Assembly (NCBI RefSeq): GCF_018854495.1
Contig: NZ_JABBDR010000167.1
Coordinates: 1-64,000 of the forward strand
DNA length: 64,000 nt
Reading direction: 5' to 3'
Source of the DNA: Acidithiobacillus ferruginosus
GTDB lineage: Bacteria; Pseudomonadota; Gammaproteobacteria; Acidithiobacillales; Acidithiobacillaceae
This document shows, piece after piece, positions 56,129-64,000 of this stretch (the stretch's first letter is position 1; every line of letters starts with the position of its first letter). The translations under genes were made by a program, and so were the position numbers. The notes below the pieces were generated by a model. The model saw only the letters and a list, made by a program, of their open reading frames with translations, was not told the DNA's origin and made no database searches.

Positions 56129-58265
56129 CCACCAAGGTCTTTACATTCTGATGCTGAGTATCCACGGCCGCATTTGCGGTACTCCGGAACTCGGGATCGA
56201 TGCAGATACCGGCGGCCAGATTGGCTATGTACTCGACGAAATGCAGGCGCTGGCACGGGACCCGCGCGTTTCTCGGATCGACCTTCTCACACGTCGCTTT
56301 GACGACCCCGACACGAATCCCATTTATGGAGCACCGCGCGAGCTATTGGAGTCCGGCGCGCAGATTATCCGTCTGCCTGCCGGTCCAGCGCACAAATATC
56401 TGCAAAAAGAGCGACTTTGGGATTACCTGGATACTTTTGTGGACGGCGCGCTGCATTTTATCCGCAGTGAAGACTGTATTCCCGATGTCATCCACAGCCA
56501 CTATGCCGATGCGGGTTACGTAGGGGTACGCCTCTCCCGCCTGCTGGGTATTCCACTCATGCACACCGGCCATTCCCTGGGGCGGGATAAGCGGGAAAGA
56601 CTGATCGCTGCCGGCCGCAAGGCGGAAAGTATCGACCGGCAATTTCATTTTTCGCGGCGTATTGCCGCCGAAGAATCCGTACTCGGTGAAGCGTCCGTGG
56701 TCCTGGCCAGCACCCGTCAGGAAGTGGACGAGCAGTATGGCCTGTACGAGAATGCCGTGCGGGCGCATTTCAAGATCCTGCCGCCCGGTGTGGACTTGCG
56801 ACGGTTTTCCCGACCGGGGCGGCAGCGTTCTTCACCGCTGCTGCCCGGCTTACGCCACTTTTTGGAGGCACCGCGCAAGCCCCCCATTCTGGCCATCGCT
56901 CGCCCCGATGAGCGTAAAAATTTTCAGCGTCTGGTTGAGGCCTATGCCACGGACCCTGTTTTGCGGGAGCAGGCCAACCTGGTTCTGGTCATGGGCCAGC
57001 GTGACCGCCTTGGGCAGCTCCCACACGGGGCGAAAAGGGTGATTCAGAGCATGCTGCATACCGTTGACGACTACGACCTTTACGGACGAGTCGCCCTCCC
57101 CAAGCACCACGAACCGGAAGATATCCCCGAATATTACCGCTATGCGGCCATCTATAAGGGTGTTTTCGTCAACCCGGCACTCACCGAACCCTTTGGCCTG
57201 ACCCTGCTGGAAGCCGCGGCCTCAGGTTTGCCGGTCGTCGCCACCCGGCATGGTGGCCCGCAGGACATCATCCGCTATTGCCGCAATGGCATTCTGGTGG
57301 ATCCGCTGAATATCGGAGAGATGCAAGACGCCCTCCGGCAAATGTTGTTTGATCGCCAACGCTGGCGGCGTGCCAGCCGGGCAGGCTTGCTGGGGGTGCG
57401 CCGGGTCTATAGTTGGGAGGCCCATGCGCGCCGTTATCTGGCAGAAGTGGAACGGATTCTTCGGCGTCAGCGCAAACAGTTGCGGCGTGAATCCGTCGCC
57501 CGTCAGGGGGTACGCCGCGCCTTACCGACGGCGGATCATCTGCTCATATCCGACATCGACAATACCTTGATTGGCGACCCGGCGGGACTCGCCACGCTGA
57601 TGGAATGGCTGAGGGAACATCCCCGGGTGGCCTTTGGCGTGGCCACCGGCCGGAATGTCAAACAAACCATGGAGATACTGGCAGCACACCAGGTCCCCCG
57701 CCCGGACATCTGCATCACCGACGTGGGTACGCGTATCATCTATGGCAGCAAGCTGCGCGAGGATCAGGACTGGGCCGCTCACCTGCACTATCGCTGGTGG
57801 CGTGAAGGGGTATTGCAGGCACTGGCCAAGGTACCCGGTCTGCGCCTGCAGGAAAAATTCACCCAGAGCGCATTCAAGGTAAGCTACTATGTAGACCCCA
57901 AGCGCCCGCCAACGGCGAAAGATCTGCAGCAGCGCCTGCACGAGCGGCAGATCGCCGCCCATGTGGTGCTTTCCCATAACTGCTTTCTGGATGTGTTGCC
58001 CATTCGTGCGTCCAAGGGCCACGCCATCCGTTTCCTGGCCTTTCGCTGGGGATTGCCCTTGCGTGCGGTGCTGACTGCGGGTGACTCCGGCAATGACGCC
58101 GATATGATGGGTGGCGAAATTTGCGGGGTTATTGTCGGCAACCACAGCCCGGAACTACACGGGCTAAGAGATAAACATCACATCTATTTCGCCAGTGCGC
58201 ACCATGCCTGGGGCATTCTCGAAGGCATCCAGCACTACCGTTTTCCAGGACAAGCCCATGCCTGA
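56121..58265 (+). CDS. sps: sucrose-phosphate synthase with C-terminal HAD domain
   Basis: 714 residues. Residues 1-460 are a GT4 glycosyltransferase (GTPELGIDADTGGQIGYVLD; FVNPALTEPFGLTLLEAAASG). Residues about 470-710 are a HAD phosphatase-like domain with SDIDNTLIGDP and AGDSGNDADMMGG, as in bidomain SPS/SPP enzymes. It makes sucrose-6-phosphate from UDP-glucose and fructose-6-phosphate; the HAD part may release sucrose. It starts with TTG after AAGGAGG. Confidence 0.94.
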   Translation: MADHQGLYILMLSIHGRICGTPELGIDADTGGQIGYVLDEMQALARDPRVSRIDLLTRRFDDPDTNPIYGAPRELLESGAQIIRLPAGPAHKYLQKERLWDYLDTFVDGALHFIRSEDCIPDVIHSHYADAGYVGVRLSRLLGIPLMHTGHSLGRDKRERLIAAGRKAESIDRQFHFSRRIAAEESVLGEASVVLASTRQEVDEQYGLYENAVRAHFKILPPGVDLRRFSRPGRQRSSPLLPGLRHFLEAPRKPPILAIARPDERKNFQRLVEAYATDPVLREQANLVLVMGQRDRLGQLPHGAKRVIQSMLHTVDDYDLYGRVALPKHHEPEDIPEYYRYAAIYKGVFVNPALTEPFGLTLLEAAASGLPVVATRHGGPQDIIRYCRNGILVDPLNIGEMQDALRQMLFDRQRWRRASRAGLLGVRRVYSWEAHARRYLAEVERILRRQRKQLRRESVARQGVRRALPTADHLLISDIDNTLIGDPAGLATLMEWLREHPRVAFGVATGRNVKQTMEILAAHQVPRPDICITDVGTRIIYGSKLREDQDWAAHLHYRWWREGVLQALAKVPGLRLQEKFTQSAFKVSYYVDPKRPPTAKDLQQRLHERQIAAHVVLSHNCFLDVLPIRASKGHAIRFLAFRWGLPLRAVLTAGDSGNDADMMGGEICGVIVGNHSPELHGLRDKHHIYFASAHHAWGILEGIQHYRFPGQAHA

Positions 58266-60639
58266 CAATCTGCGTCGCTGTATCAGCCAAAATCCCCATT
58301 GCGTTGCCGGGCTGTTGCGATATCTGTTCAATCTGCAACGCCCCTTTCTGCTCTATACCGACTTGCAAAAGGCTATCGACGACTTTGCCGCAGACTATGG
58401 CAGTGATGCAGACCTCGTGGTGTTGCAGGAGTTTTTCTCCAGACTACAAGAGGCGGTGCTGGCGGAGCCTTGGATTTATCTGGCCTGGCGTCCCGGCCCT
58501 GGGCGCTGGACTTATCTGCGCCTGCATCGGGAACAGCTTCATCTGGAGACACTCACGCCGGGTGATTATCTGGCCTTTAAGGAAAGACAGGTGCTCCCCG
58601 CAAATGATCAGGAGCCGATACTCACCGTGGATTTTGAGGATTTCCGCGCCGCCCCCTATCACCTGCAAGATGAGGACACCATCGGACAAGGACTCATATA
58701 TATGAACCGCCGCCTGGCTGGACGACTGTTCGGGAACATCAAGACGGGGCGCCAGAGCATTCTCGACTTTTTGGCCGTGCACAAGCTCAACGGGCAATCG
58801 CTGATGGTGCATGATCAGCCGCCGGATTTTGAAGCACTACGCCAGACCGTGCAGTATCTGGCGACGCTCCCCAAGACCAAACCGTGGACGGAGTTTGCGG
58901 CGGAGATGGTCCATCGCGGCTTCGCCCCCGGCTGGGGAGATACCGCCGGACGGGTGCGCGAGACCATGCGTCTGTTGATGGATCTCTTGGACGCCCCCTC
59001 GGCAGAGAGTCTGCAAGCATTCATCGACCGTATCCCCATGATCTCCAAAATACTGATCGTGTCTATTCATGGCTGGTTCGCGCAGGACAAGGTGCTTGGA
59101 CGTCCGGATACCGGCGGGCAGGTCGTTTACATTCTCGATCAGGCGCGGGCGCTGGAACAGGAAATGGGCCAGCGCCTAGCCCGTCAGGGAGTGGATATCG
59201 TACCCCGTATTCTGATCGCGACCCGCCTGATTCCCAATGCCGATGGCACCTCCTGCGACCAGCGTCTGGAGCCCGTCCAGGGCGCCGACAACGTGCAGAT
59301 TCTCCGCGTGCCGTTCCGGCACCCCAACGGCGAAATATTGCCGCAGTGGATCTCCCGCTTCCATGTCTGGCCCTGGCTGGAACGCTATGCCGATGACCTC
59401 GAACGGGAAACCCTGGCGGAATTTGGCCGTCGTCCTGATCTGATCATCGGCAATTACTCCGATGGTAATCTGGTGGCCACCATCCTCAGTGCGCGGCTGA
59501 ATGTCACCCAATGCAACATTGCGCACGCGTTGGAGAAGAGCAAATACCTCTATAGTGACCTCTACTGGCGCGATCACGATGCCAGCCATCATTTTGCTTG
59601 CCAGTTCACCGCGGACCTCATCGCCATGAACTCTTCTGACATTATCGTTACCAGCACCTATCAGGAAATCGCCGGAAACGACCGCGAGGTGGGCCAGTAC
59701 GAAGGATATCAGAATTACAGCCTTCCCGGATTGTATCGGGTGGAAAACGGGATTGACGTCTTCGATACCAAATTCAATATCGTCTCTCCGGGGGCCGATG
59801 CCCACTATTATTTTCCCTATTCCGCCAGCGAAGCACGTCTGCGTTATCTGCACGACGATATGGATGCGTTGCTCTTTGGCGAGGAGCCCGCCGCGGACCG
59901 GCGCGGCGTACTCAAGGATCGGGATAAACCCATCATTTTCAGTATGGCGCGCATGGACCACATCAAAAATCTCAGCGGACTGGCTGAGATTTTTGGCGCA
60001 TCGGCGCGCCTGCGCAAACTGGCCAACCTGGTCATCGTCGGCGGTCATGTCGACCCGCAGGATTCCCAGGACGAGGAAGAGCGGGCGCAAATCCAGCGGA
60101 TGCACGATATTATGGATGCGCAGCAACTCGACGGGCAGATGCGCTGGATAGGCACTTTACTCGACAAAAATGTGGCAGGGGAACTTTACCGGGTTATTGG
60201 CGATACCCATGGATGCTTCGTCCAGCCCGCACTCTTTGAAGCCTTCGGGCTGACGGTGATTGAAGCCATGAGCTCGGGTCTGCCGGTTTTTGCCACCCGC
60301 TTCGGCGGACCCCTGGAAATCATCGAAGACGGTATCTCCGGCTTTCATATCAACCCCAATAACCAACAGGAGACGGCGGAAAAGCTGGCGGACTTCCTGG
60401 AAGCGGCGGCTGCCGATATCCGTGTCTGGGAGACCGTTTCCGACGGCGCATTGGCACGGGTCAGCGCGCACTATACCTGGGGCAATTACGCCACGCAGAT
60501 GATGACTCTGGCGCGGATTTTCGGCTTCTGGCGCTTCATGCTCAAAACCGATCGTCACGCCGCCCGTCGCTATTTGCAGATGTTTCAGCACTTGCAATGG
60601 CGGCCTCTGGCCCATGCGGTGCCGCTGGGGGAGTCATGA
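58258..60639 (+). CDS. sus: sucrose synthase
   Basis: 793 residues: N-terminal regulatory region (about 1-260) and GT4 domain with RPDTGGQVVYILDQARALE and FVQPALFEAFGLTVIEAMSSG. It reversibly splits sucrose with UDP or ADP into NDP-glucose and fructose, linking sucrose to glycogen or envelope sugars. ATG 58258 overlaps the end of the SPS gene by 8 bp. Acidithiobacillus and cyanobacteria are the main bacterial groups with this enzyme. Confidence 0.95.
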   Translation: MPDNLRRCISQNPHCVAGLLRYLFNLQRPFLLYTDLQKAIDDFAADYGSDADLVVLQEFFSRLQEAVLAEPWIYLAWRPGPGRWTYLRLHREQLHLETLTPGDYLAFKERQVLPANDQEPILTVDFEDFRAAPYHLQDEDTIGQGLIYMNRRLAGRLFGNIKTGRQSILDFLAVHKLNGQSLMVHDQPPDFEALRQTVQYLATLPKTKPWTEFAAEMVHRGFAPGWGDTAGRVRETMRLLMDLLDAPSAESLQAFIDRIPMISKILIVSIHGWFAQDKVLGRPDTGGQVVYILDQARALEQEMGQRLARQGVDIVPRILIATRLIPNADGTSCDQRLEPVQGADNVQILRVPFRHPNGEILPQWISRFHVWPWLERYADDLERETLAEFGRRPDLIIGNYSDGNLVATILSARLNVTQCNIAHALEKSKYLYSDLYWRDHDASHHFACQFTADLIAMNSSDIIVTSTYQEIAGNDREVGQYEGYQNYSLPGLYRVENGIDVFDTKFNIVSPGADAHYYFPYSASEARLRYLHDDMDALLFGEEPAADRRGVLKDRDKPIIFSMARMDHIKNLSGLAEIFGASARLRKLANLVIVGGHVDPQDSQDEEERAQIQRMHDIMDAQQLDGQMRWIGTLLDKNVAGELYRVIGDTHGCFVQPALFEAFGLTVIEAMSSGLPVFATRFGGPLEIIEDGISGFHINPNNQQETAEKLADFLEAAAADIRVWETVSDGALARVSAHYTWGNYATQMMTLARIFGFWRFMLKTDRHAARRYLQMFQHLQWRPLAHAVPLGES

Positions 60640-60730
60640 GGGGCAGCCGGGCCTCTGCGACAAACGCATGTCCAAAGGATAACGGCTGTGGCCATGCAAG
60701 AGGGCCGCTTGGCTTTTTCGGCGCACCCCC

Positions 60731-60969
60731 CTCGACAGCATCATCAAAAACCTCTGCGAACTGCCGGGTATCGGCCCGTGGACGGCGCACTACATCGCCA
60801 TGCGCGGATATCGTGATCCGGACGCCTTCCCCCCCATTCAGACCTGGGACTACTGCGCGCACTGGAAACGGAGAGTGGGCGCCCCAACCCCGCAGAAGTG
60901 TTGGTGCTCGCCGAAGCATGGCGGCCCTGGCGGGCCTATGCGGCCATGCGTTTGTGGGCGCAACCCTAA
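60731..60969 (+). pseudogene. 3' remnant of alkA (DNA-3-methyladenine glycosylase)
   Basis: About 80 codons that read LPGIGPWTAHYIAMRGY and DPDAFP, then, after a shift of frame at a run of seven C (60829-60835), DLGLLRALE and AEAWRPWRAYAAMRLW to TAA at 60967. This is the HhH and C-terminal part of AlkA. The rest of the gene is missing since sucrose synthase ends at 60639. Bases 60640-60730 hold nothing else. It converges on ogt. Confidence 0.85.
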
Positions 60970-61490
60970 AAATCACCACCCTCATGCCGCAACAGCCAGC
61001 GTTTGCGCTCTATTCCGCCCGCGTACCCGGTCAAGGTGCCATCGGAGCCGATGACGCGATGGCAGGGAATGACAATACCAATGGGATTCGCGCCGTTGGC
61101 GCGCCCCACGGCACGCACCGCGGATGCCCGGTCCATGCCCTTCGCCTGTTCTTGGTAGCTGCGGGTTTCTCCGACGGGAATGCTGCGCAACCAAGCCCAA
61201 GCGTTCCGCTGAAACTCGGTGCCTGCGGTTTCTACGGGAATGGCGGAGACAGCGTTGAGATCCCCCGCCCAATAGGCGTCCAGGCCGTTGCGAACCGGCC
61301 GCGGAGCAGTCGCCGATGTCAGCGTTACCCCGTCGGAGCCATAGAGCAGGCGGAGTCGATCCAGCATGCGGGCCTCGCTGTCCGCCCAGTCCAGTGCACG
61401 TAAGGTATTTTGCGCGTCGGTGACCAGCAGCATGACACCCAACGGTGTAGTGACACGATCTAACTGCCATCGAAGCGCTTCGTTCAGCAT
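60966..61490 (-). CDS. ogt: methylated-DNA-protein-cysteine methyltransferase
   Basis: 174 residues. The suicide Cys is in GIVIPCHRVIGSDG and the helix-turn-helix in SIPVGETRSYQEQAKGM. It repairs O6-methylguanine in DNA. Its stop overlaps the end of the alkA remnant, so an alkA/ogt alkylation-repair pair was once complete here. Confidence 0.95.
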   Translation of the reverse strand: MLNEALRWQLDRVTTPLGVMLLVTDAQNTLRALDWADSEARMLDRLRLLYGSDGVTLTSATAPRPVRNGLDAYWAGDLNAVSAIPVETAGTEFQRNAWAWLRSIPVGETRSYQEQAKGMDRASAVRAVGRANGANPIGIVIPCHRVIGSDGTLTGYAGGIERKRWLLRHEGGDF

Positions 61491-61588
61491 GAGAATCTCC
61501 CCAATATGGACTCTGAAATGATGTTATATCCGGACACGCACAAATGCTCGCCACTTCTGGACAGTAAAGTCGCCCCCCTAGTTCCAGA

Positions 61589-61807
61589 ATGATTTCACAA
61601 CAGTTCGCCAACTTCCTGGACCTGGACCGGCAGATTCTTTCCGCTATCATGGAGGCCATGGCCTCATTCACCTCGTTGAGCACCCAGACCTTTAAATCTG
61701 CCCACATCCGGTCCGAGTTGAAGAATATCTTGCCGACGCCGGCGGAGTTATACGAGCGAGTGCGGGAGCGGACGAAAAAGGGGGTGACAACCGTTGCGCA
61801 TCGGTAG
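61589..61807 (+). CDS. small protein, unknown (possibly a fragment)
   Basis: 72 residues, helical, beginning ISQQFANFLDLDRQILSAIM. I do not recognise it; it may be the tail of a lost larger protein. It overlaps the next gene by 14 bp. Confidence 0.5.
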   Translation: MISQQFANFLDLDRQILSAIMEAMASFTSLSTQTFKSAHIRSELKNILPTPAELYERVRERTKKGVTTVAHR

Positions 61808-62366
61808 AACGGTTCAGCATGCGCCCGCCGTGGATACCACCGGGATCACGGCCTTGTTCTCGCCCTGCAGAACCTGGCGATACCGGCTTACCCTCCCGTT
61901 TTCCGGTCGTACGGGAGGAATGATCACGGTTTTTCTGAAAAATCCTTCCAGCGCGAGCGAAACCGCCGCCGACAAGACGGTGCGCACGGCATCGGAGTAT
62001 GTCTGGCGCAGATTTCCGCAAGCGGGTGGGGTGCACATTCTGAATCTTTACGCCTTACGTGGTACCGACAGCAGGGAGGTTGGTGCTGTGCTGCGGCAAC
62101 GGGGCGAGTCCTATGTTATTGGTTCGCAAAATGACGCCACCATTCGTGAAACACTTGGCGCGAGCTCTGCGGTGATTGTTGCCTGGGGTGGCCATGCAGG
62201 CATTGCGCCTGCATCCTACGACAGGCGGGTCGCACGGTGCCTGGAGATTTTGGACGAGGGTGGGCTTGCCCTCTGGAGGAATGGCAGAAAGGGATCAGCT
62301 AAATATCCGTTTCATGCCTGCTATTGGGCTTATGATGATCACCTGACGCCCGTACAGGTGCTTTAG
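61794..62366 (+). CDS. DUF1643-family protein
   Basis: 190 residues with FSPCRTWRYRLTLPF, MITVFLKNPSSASETAADKTV, ILNLYALRGTD and VIVAWGGHAG, the successive motifs of DUF1643. Function is unknown. It starts at TTG 61794 if full length, as no ATG lies before the first conserved motif. Confidence 0.82.
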   Translation: MRIGRTVQHAPAVDTTGITALFSPCRTWRYRLTLPFSGRTGGMITVFLKNPSSASETAADKTVRTASEYVWRRFPQAGGVHILNLYALRGTDSREVGAVLRQRGESYVIGSQNDATIRETLGASSAVIVAWGGHAGIAPASYDRRVARCLEILDEGGLALWRNGRKGSAKYPFHACYWAYDDHLTPVQVL

Positions 62367-62377
62367 CAATGGCGTGC

Positions 62378-63031
62378 TCAAGGCGACACATGGATGATCA
62401 TGGCAGCCAGCACGAGGGTGATACTCAGCAGAATGACTCCGTAGAGGCCGTAGAGGAACTTGTGGACATGATAAGTGCCCTCGTCCACTTTTTTGACCGT
62501 GCGAATGAAGTTGATGCCACCGATGACCAGATTGGTGACCCCGAGAAGAATGAAAACGATGCCCATCCCGGAAAAGCCTGCGCCCATCACGAGTTTGGTA
62601 TGGAGCATGATGGAGAGCTGCTCCAGGAAAAAGTCGAATTTTTCGATCACGAAACCGAAGGCAATCAGGCCGATGCCGGTACGTACCCAGGCGAGGAAGG
62701 TACGCTCGGCAGCCATGTAAATGCGCGGATCAATGATTTCTTTTTCAGCCACGGGAGATCCTTTTCCGATATATTCCAGGTCCGACATAAAACGAAATCC
62801 TACCACAAAAATCAGGATGATGGCGGGCCAGCTCAGCCAGTAGAAAAGCTCGGTAAAAAAGTGGCCCAGGGTGGCGTAGTGGAGTGCCTTGAAGAGAATG
62901 GCCAGGCGTGCGGAAAGCAGGCCGGTGCCTATCGACAGGAAGAGGAGCTTGAAATAACCCAGGTAGGTGCGTTCCAGGGCCATGTAAAGCCGGGGTTCCC
63001 GTATCGTCGGCAGGTGTTTCAGAAACATCAT
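62378..63031 (-). CDS. DUF202 (YidH-like) membrane protein
   Basis: 217 residues with about five membrane segments and the DUF202 motif DPRIYMAAERTFLAWVRTGI in the middle; a similar REPRLYMALERTYLGYFKLL at the N terminus suggests an internal duplication. Function is unknown. Confidence 0.82.
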   Translation of the reverse strand: MMFLKHLPTIREPRLYMALERTYLGYFKLLFLSIGTGLLSARLAILFKALHYATLGHFFTELFYWLSWPAIILIFVVGFRFMSDLEYIGKGSPVAEKEIIDPRIYMAAERTFLAWVRTGIGLIAFGFVIEKFDFFLEQLSIMLHTKLVMGAGFSGMGIVFILLGVTNLVIGGINFIRTVKKVDEGTYHVHKFLYGLYGVILLSITLVLAAMIIHVSP

Positions 63032-63190
63032 GGATGGGGGTGACCGTCTGCGCTAGGGCGTCTGCTGGTATGGAGGTGCGAGGGCTGGCAGTTTAACGGG
63101 AAACAAACCATGTGAGAAGGTGGGAAAATGGTTGACCCTGATGCCGTTGATTGGTATTTTGTTCCCACTCCAGGTGAGCCAGCTCATCTT

Positions 63191-63265
63191 GGGCGGTTAG
63201 CTCAGCGGTAGAGCACTGCCTTCACACGGCAGGGGTCGCAGGTTCGAACCCTGCACCGCCCACCA
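63191..63265 (+). tRNA. tRNA-Val (anticodon CAC)
   Basis: 75 bases with a complete cloverleaf: acceptor GGGCGGT/ACCGCCC, anticodon stem CTGCC/GGCAG with loop TTCACAC (anticodon CAC), T arm GGTTCGAACC core, discriminator A and encoded CCA. The 158 bp before it hold only its promoter region. Confidence 0.97.
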
Positions 63266-63281
63266 GATAAAACAAAATGTT

Positions 63282-63308
63282 AGGCGCTACCTGAGCGCCT
63301 TTATTTTT
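63282..63308 (+). terminator. Rho-independent terminator of tRNA-Val
   Basis: AGGCGCT and AGCGCCT arms with loop ACCTG, followed by TTATTTTT, 17 bp after the tRNA. Confidence 0.92.
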
Positions 63309-63401
63309 CTCTGTGTGAACGGAGTGTGCTTGCAGGAAAGATGCTGGGCCATGTTATCTTGAGGCCAAGTCATGATTTTTTGGAAAAGTGCACGATCATC
63401 G

Positions 63402-63575
63402 CTAACCCATCATTTTCCCTTTGTTGGCATCGAGAAACGCGGCGGTGACTCTCGATTCGCCCGCCTCCTTGGCTGCCTTCTCGATTTTAGCCTTGGCCAT
63501 GTTGCGCACGAAAGAGGGCATCTTCTCCATGCGTTGCAGTGCGTCTTCGTCCCAGGGTAACGTCTGTTCGTTCAT
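63402..63575 (-). CDS. short PCP_red-like protein
   Basis: 57 residues: LPWDEDALQRMEKMPSFVR and KAKIEKAAKEAGESRVT match the small PCP_red domain (the C-terminal domain of light-independent protochlorophyllide reductase subunit B, also found alone in non-photosynthetic bacteria). ATG 63575 (MNEQTL) was chosen. Role unknown. The 235-bp gap 63576-63810 holds nothing I can assign. Confidence 0.78.
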   Translation of the reverse strand: MNEQTLPWDEDALQRMEKMPSFVRNMAKAKIEKAAKEAGESRVTAAFLDANKGKMMG

Positions 63576-63810
63576 TTGTCGGTTCCTTCGTTTGGTGGGG
63601 GATTGCGCTTGCGCGCGCAGGCATCGAGGCAATCATCAAGTCAGTTTGCGCACCTAGCCATAACGCGCCTAACGGCTACTTCAGCGTATCGCGAAGGTTG
63701 CACATGTAAAAATTTTATGGGCCTGGTAGCAGGGTGTCAAGCCAACGGCGGGGGAGACGGGCTGTGCAGGGAAACCCTCGCGTGGACAATGGTTAGTGAT
63801 AGAAATCTCG

Positions 63811-64000
63811 TCACCCGTCTTGCCGCACCAGTTCTTTGAGTGCGTAAACCAGGTCTAGGGCCTGTCTTGGGCTGAGTTGGTCCGGTTCCACCTGACTCAA
63901 CTGGTATACCGCCGGATGGGGAGCGGCCTGGAAGAGGGAGAGTTGGGCGGGCGCCGTATGGCTGAGCGACGGCCTGGGGCTTTCTTCCAGTTGACGGAGG
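63811..64000 (-). CDS. mutS: MutS, DNA mismatch repair protein (3' end only)
   Basis: The last 62 codons run off the right edge: a proline-rich linker, AQLSLFQAAPHPAVYQL, then LSPRQALDLVYALKEL before the TGA at 63813-63811. The SPRQALDLVYALK ending is the conserved C-terminal helix of MutS. The ATPase and mismatch domains lie outside the window. Confidence 0.9.
   Translation of the reverse strand, partial: LRQLEESPRPSLSHTAPAQLSLFQAAPHPAVYQLSQVEPDQLSPRQALDLVYALKELVRQDG

Overview
The window is a dense diazotrophy island with chromosomal flanks. The genes fit an acidophilic, chemolithotrophic member of the Acidithiobacillia, most likely the Acidithiobacillus ferrooxidans group. The reasons are the gene order nifH-D-K-fer-fer-E-N-X, the linked draT-draG-nifA and nifB operons, fixABCX nearby, and an adjacent sucrose-phosphate synthase/sucrose synthase pair. 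The species call is an inference from gene content and layout; no database was searched.

Region 1 (1-4.5 kb, minus strand) is a fixABCX electron-transfer operon that continues into a thioredoxin-like [2Fe-2S] ferredoxin and a TPR-like protein. Region 2 (5.0-13.3 kb, plus strand) is a divergent operon: truncated-globin-like protein, TonB-dependent receptor, remnant of a second receptor, ExbB, ExbD, TonB, and a FecBCD/BtuFCD-type ABC importer. Both operons start in one 600-bp gap with two -24/-12 (sigma-54) elements and two perfect TGT-N10-ACA NifA sites. Region 3 (13.4-17.1 kb, minus strand) has a cation-diffusion facilitator fused to a NifX-like domain, an OprD-like porin and a molybdate/tungstate-type binding protein. 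Region 4 (17.2-17.8 kb) holds a sigma-54-like promoter and unrecognised small genes.

Region 5 (17.9-25.5 kb, minus strand) is the operon iscA-nifU-nifS-nifV-cysE-nifW-SagB-like oxidoreductase-rhodanese/ankyrin-FmdB, with its own sigma-54 promoter and NifA site. Region 6 (25.7-36.3 kb, minus strand) is the structural and cofactor operon nifH-D-K-two ferredoxins-nifE-N-X-DUF269-DUF683-fdxB-nifQ-orf197, with stem-loops after nifH, nifD and nifK and a strong terminator at its end. Region 7 (36.6-41.0 kb, plus strand) is the divergent regulatory operon: pseudo-receiver, draT, a draG-ArsC/NifO-like fusion, and nifA. Region 8 (41.1-49.8 kb, plus strand) is the nifB operon: nifB, fdxN, hesB-type carrier, a small Cys protein, a second TPR-like protein, an LRV Fe-S protein, two NifZ-family proteins, a second NifS, nifT, two small unknowns, a DegT-type aminotransferase, a [2Fe-2S] ferredoxin and a SIR2-like protein.

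Region 9 (49.9-54.5 kb) has modD and a molbindin, an aldehyde dehydrogenase, a group-2 truncated haemoglobin and an MFS transporter. Region 10 (54.6-60.6 kb) is an operon of MscS-like channel, PfkB-type sugar kinase, sucrose-phosphate synthase and sucrose synthase. Region 11 (60.7-64.0 kb) has an alkA remnant, ogt, small unknowns, a DUF202 membrane protein, tRNA-Val(CAC), a short PCP_red-like gene and the 3' end of mutS.

The parts form one program. NifA carries the oxygen-responsive cysteine motif and no nifL is present. It is predicted to activate promoters for electron supply (fix), Fe-S assembly (iscA-nifU-nifS), nitrogenase (nifHDK), cofactor synthesis (nifB), probably its own operon, and a TonB-dependent importer. 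DraT/DraG would switch the Fe protein off and on. The least described parts are the NifA-linked importer operon, the CDF-NifX and DraG-ArsC fusions, the pseudo-receiver and the SIR2-like gene. No insertion sequence, CRISPR array or prophage was seen.
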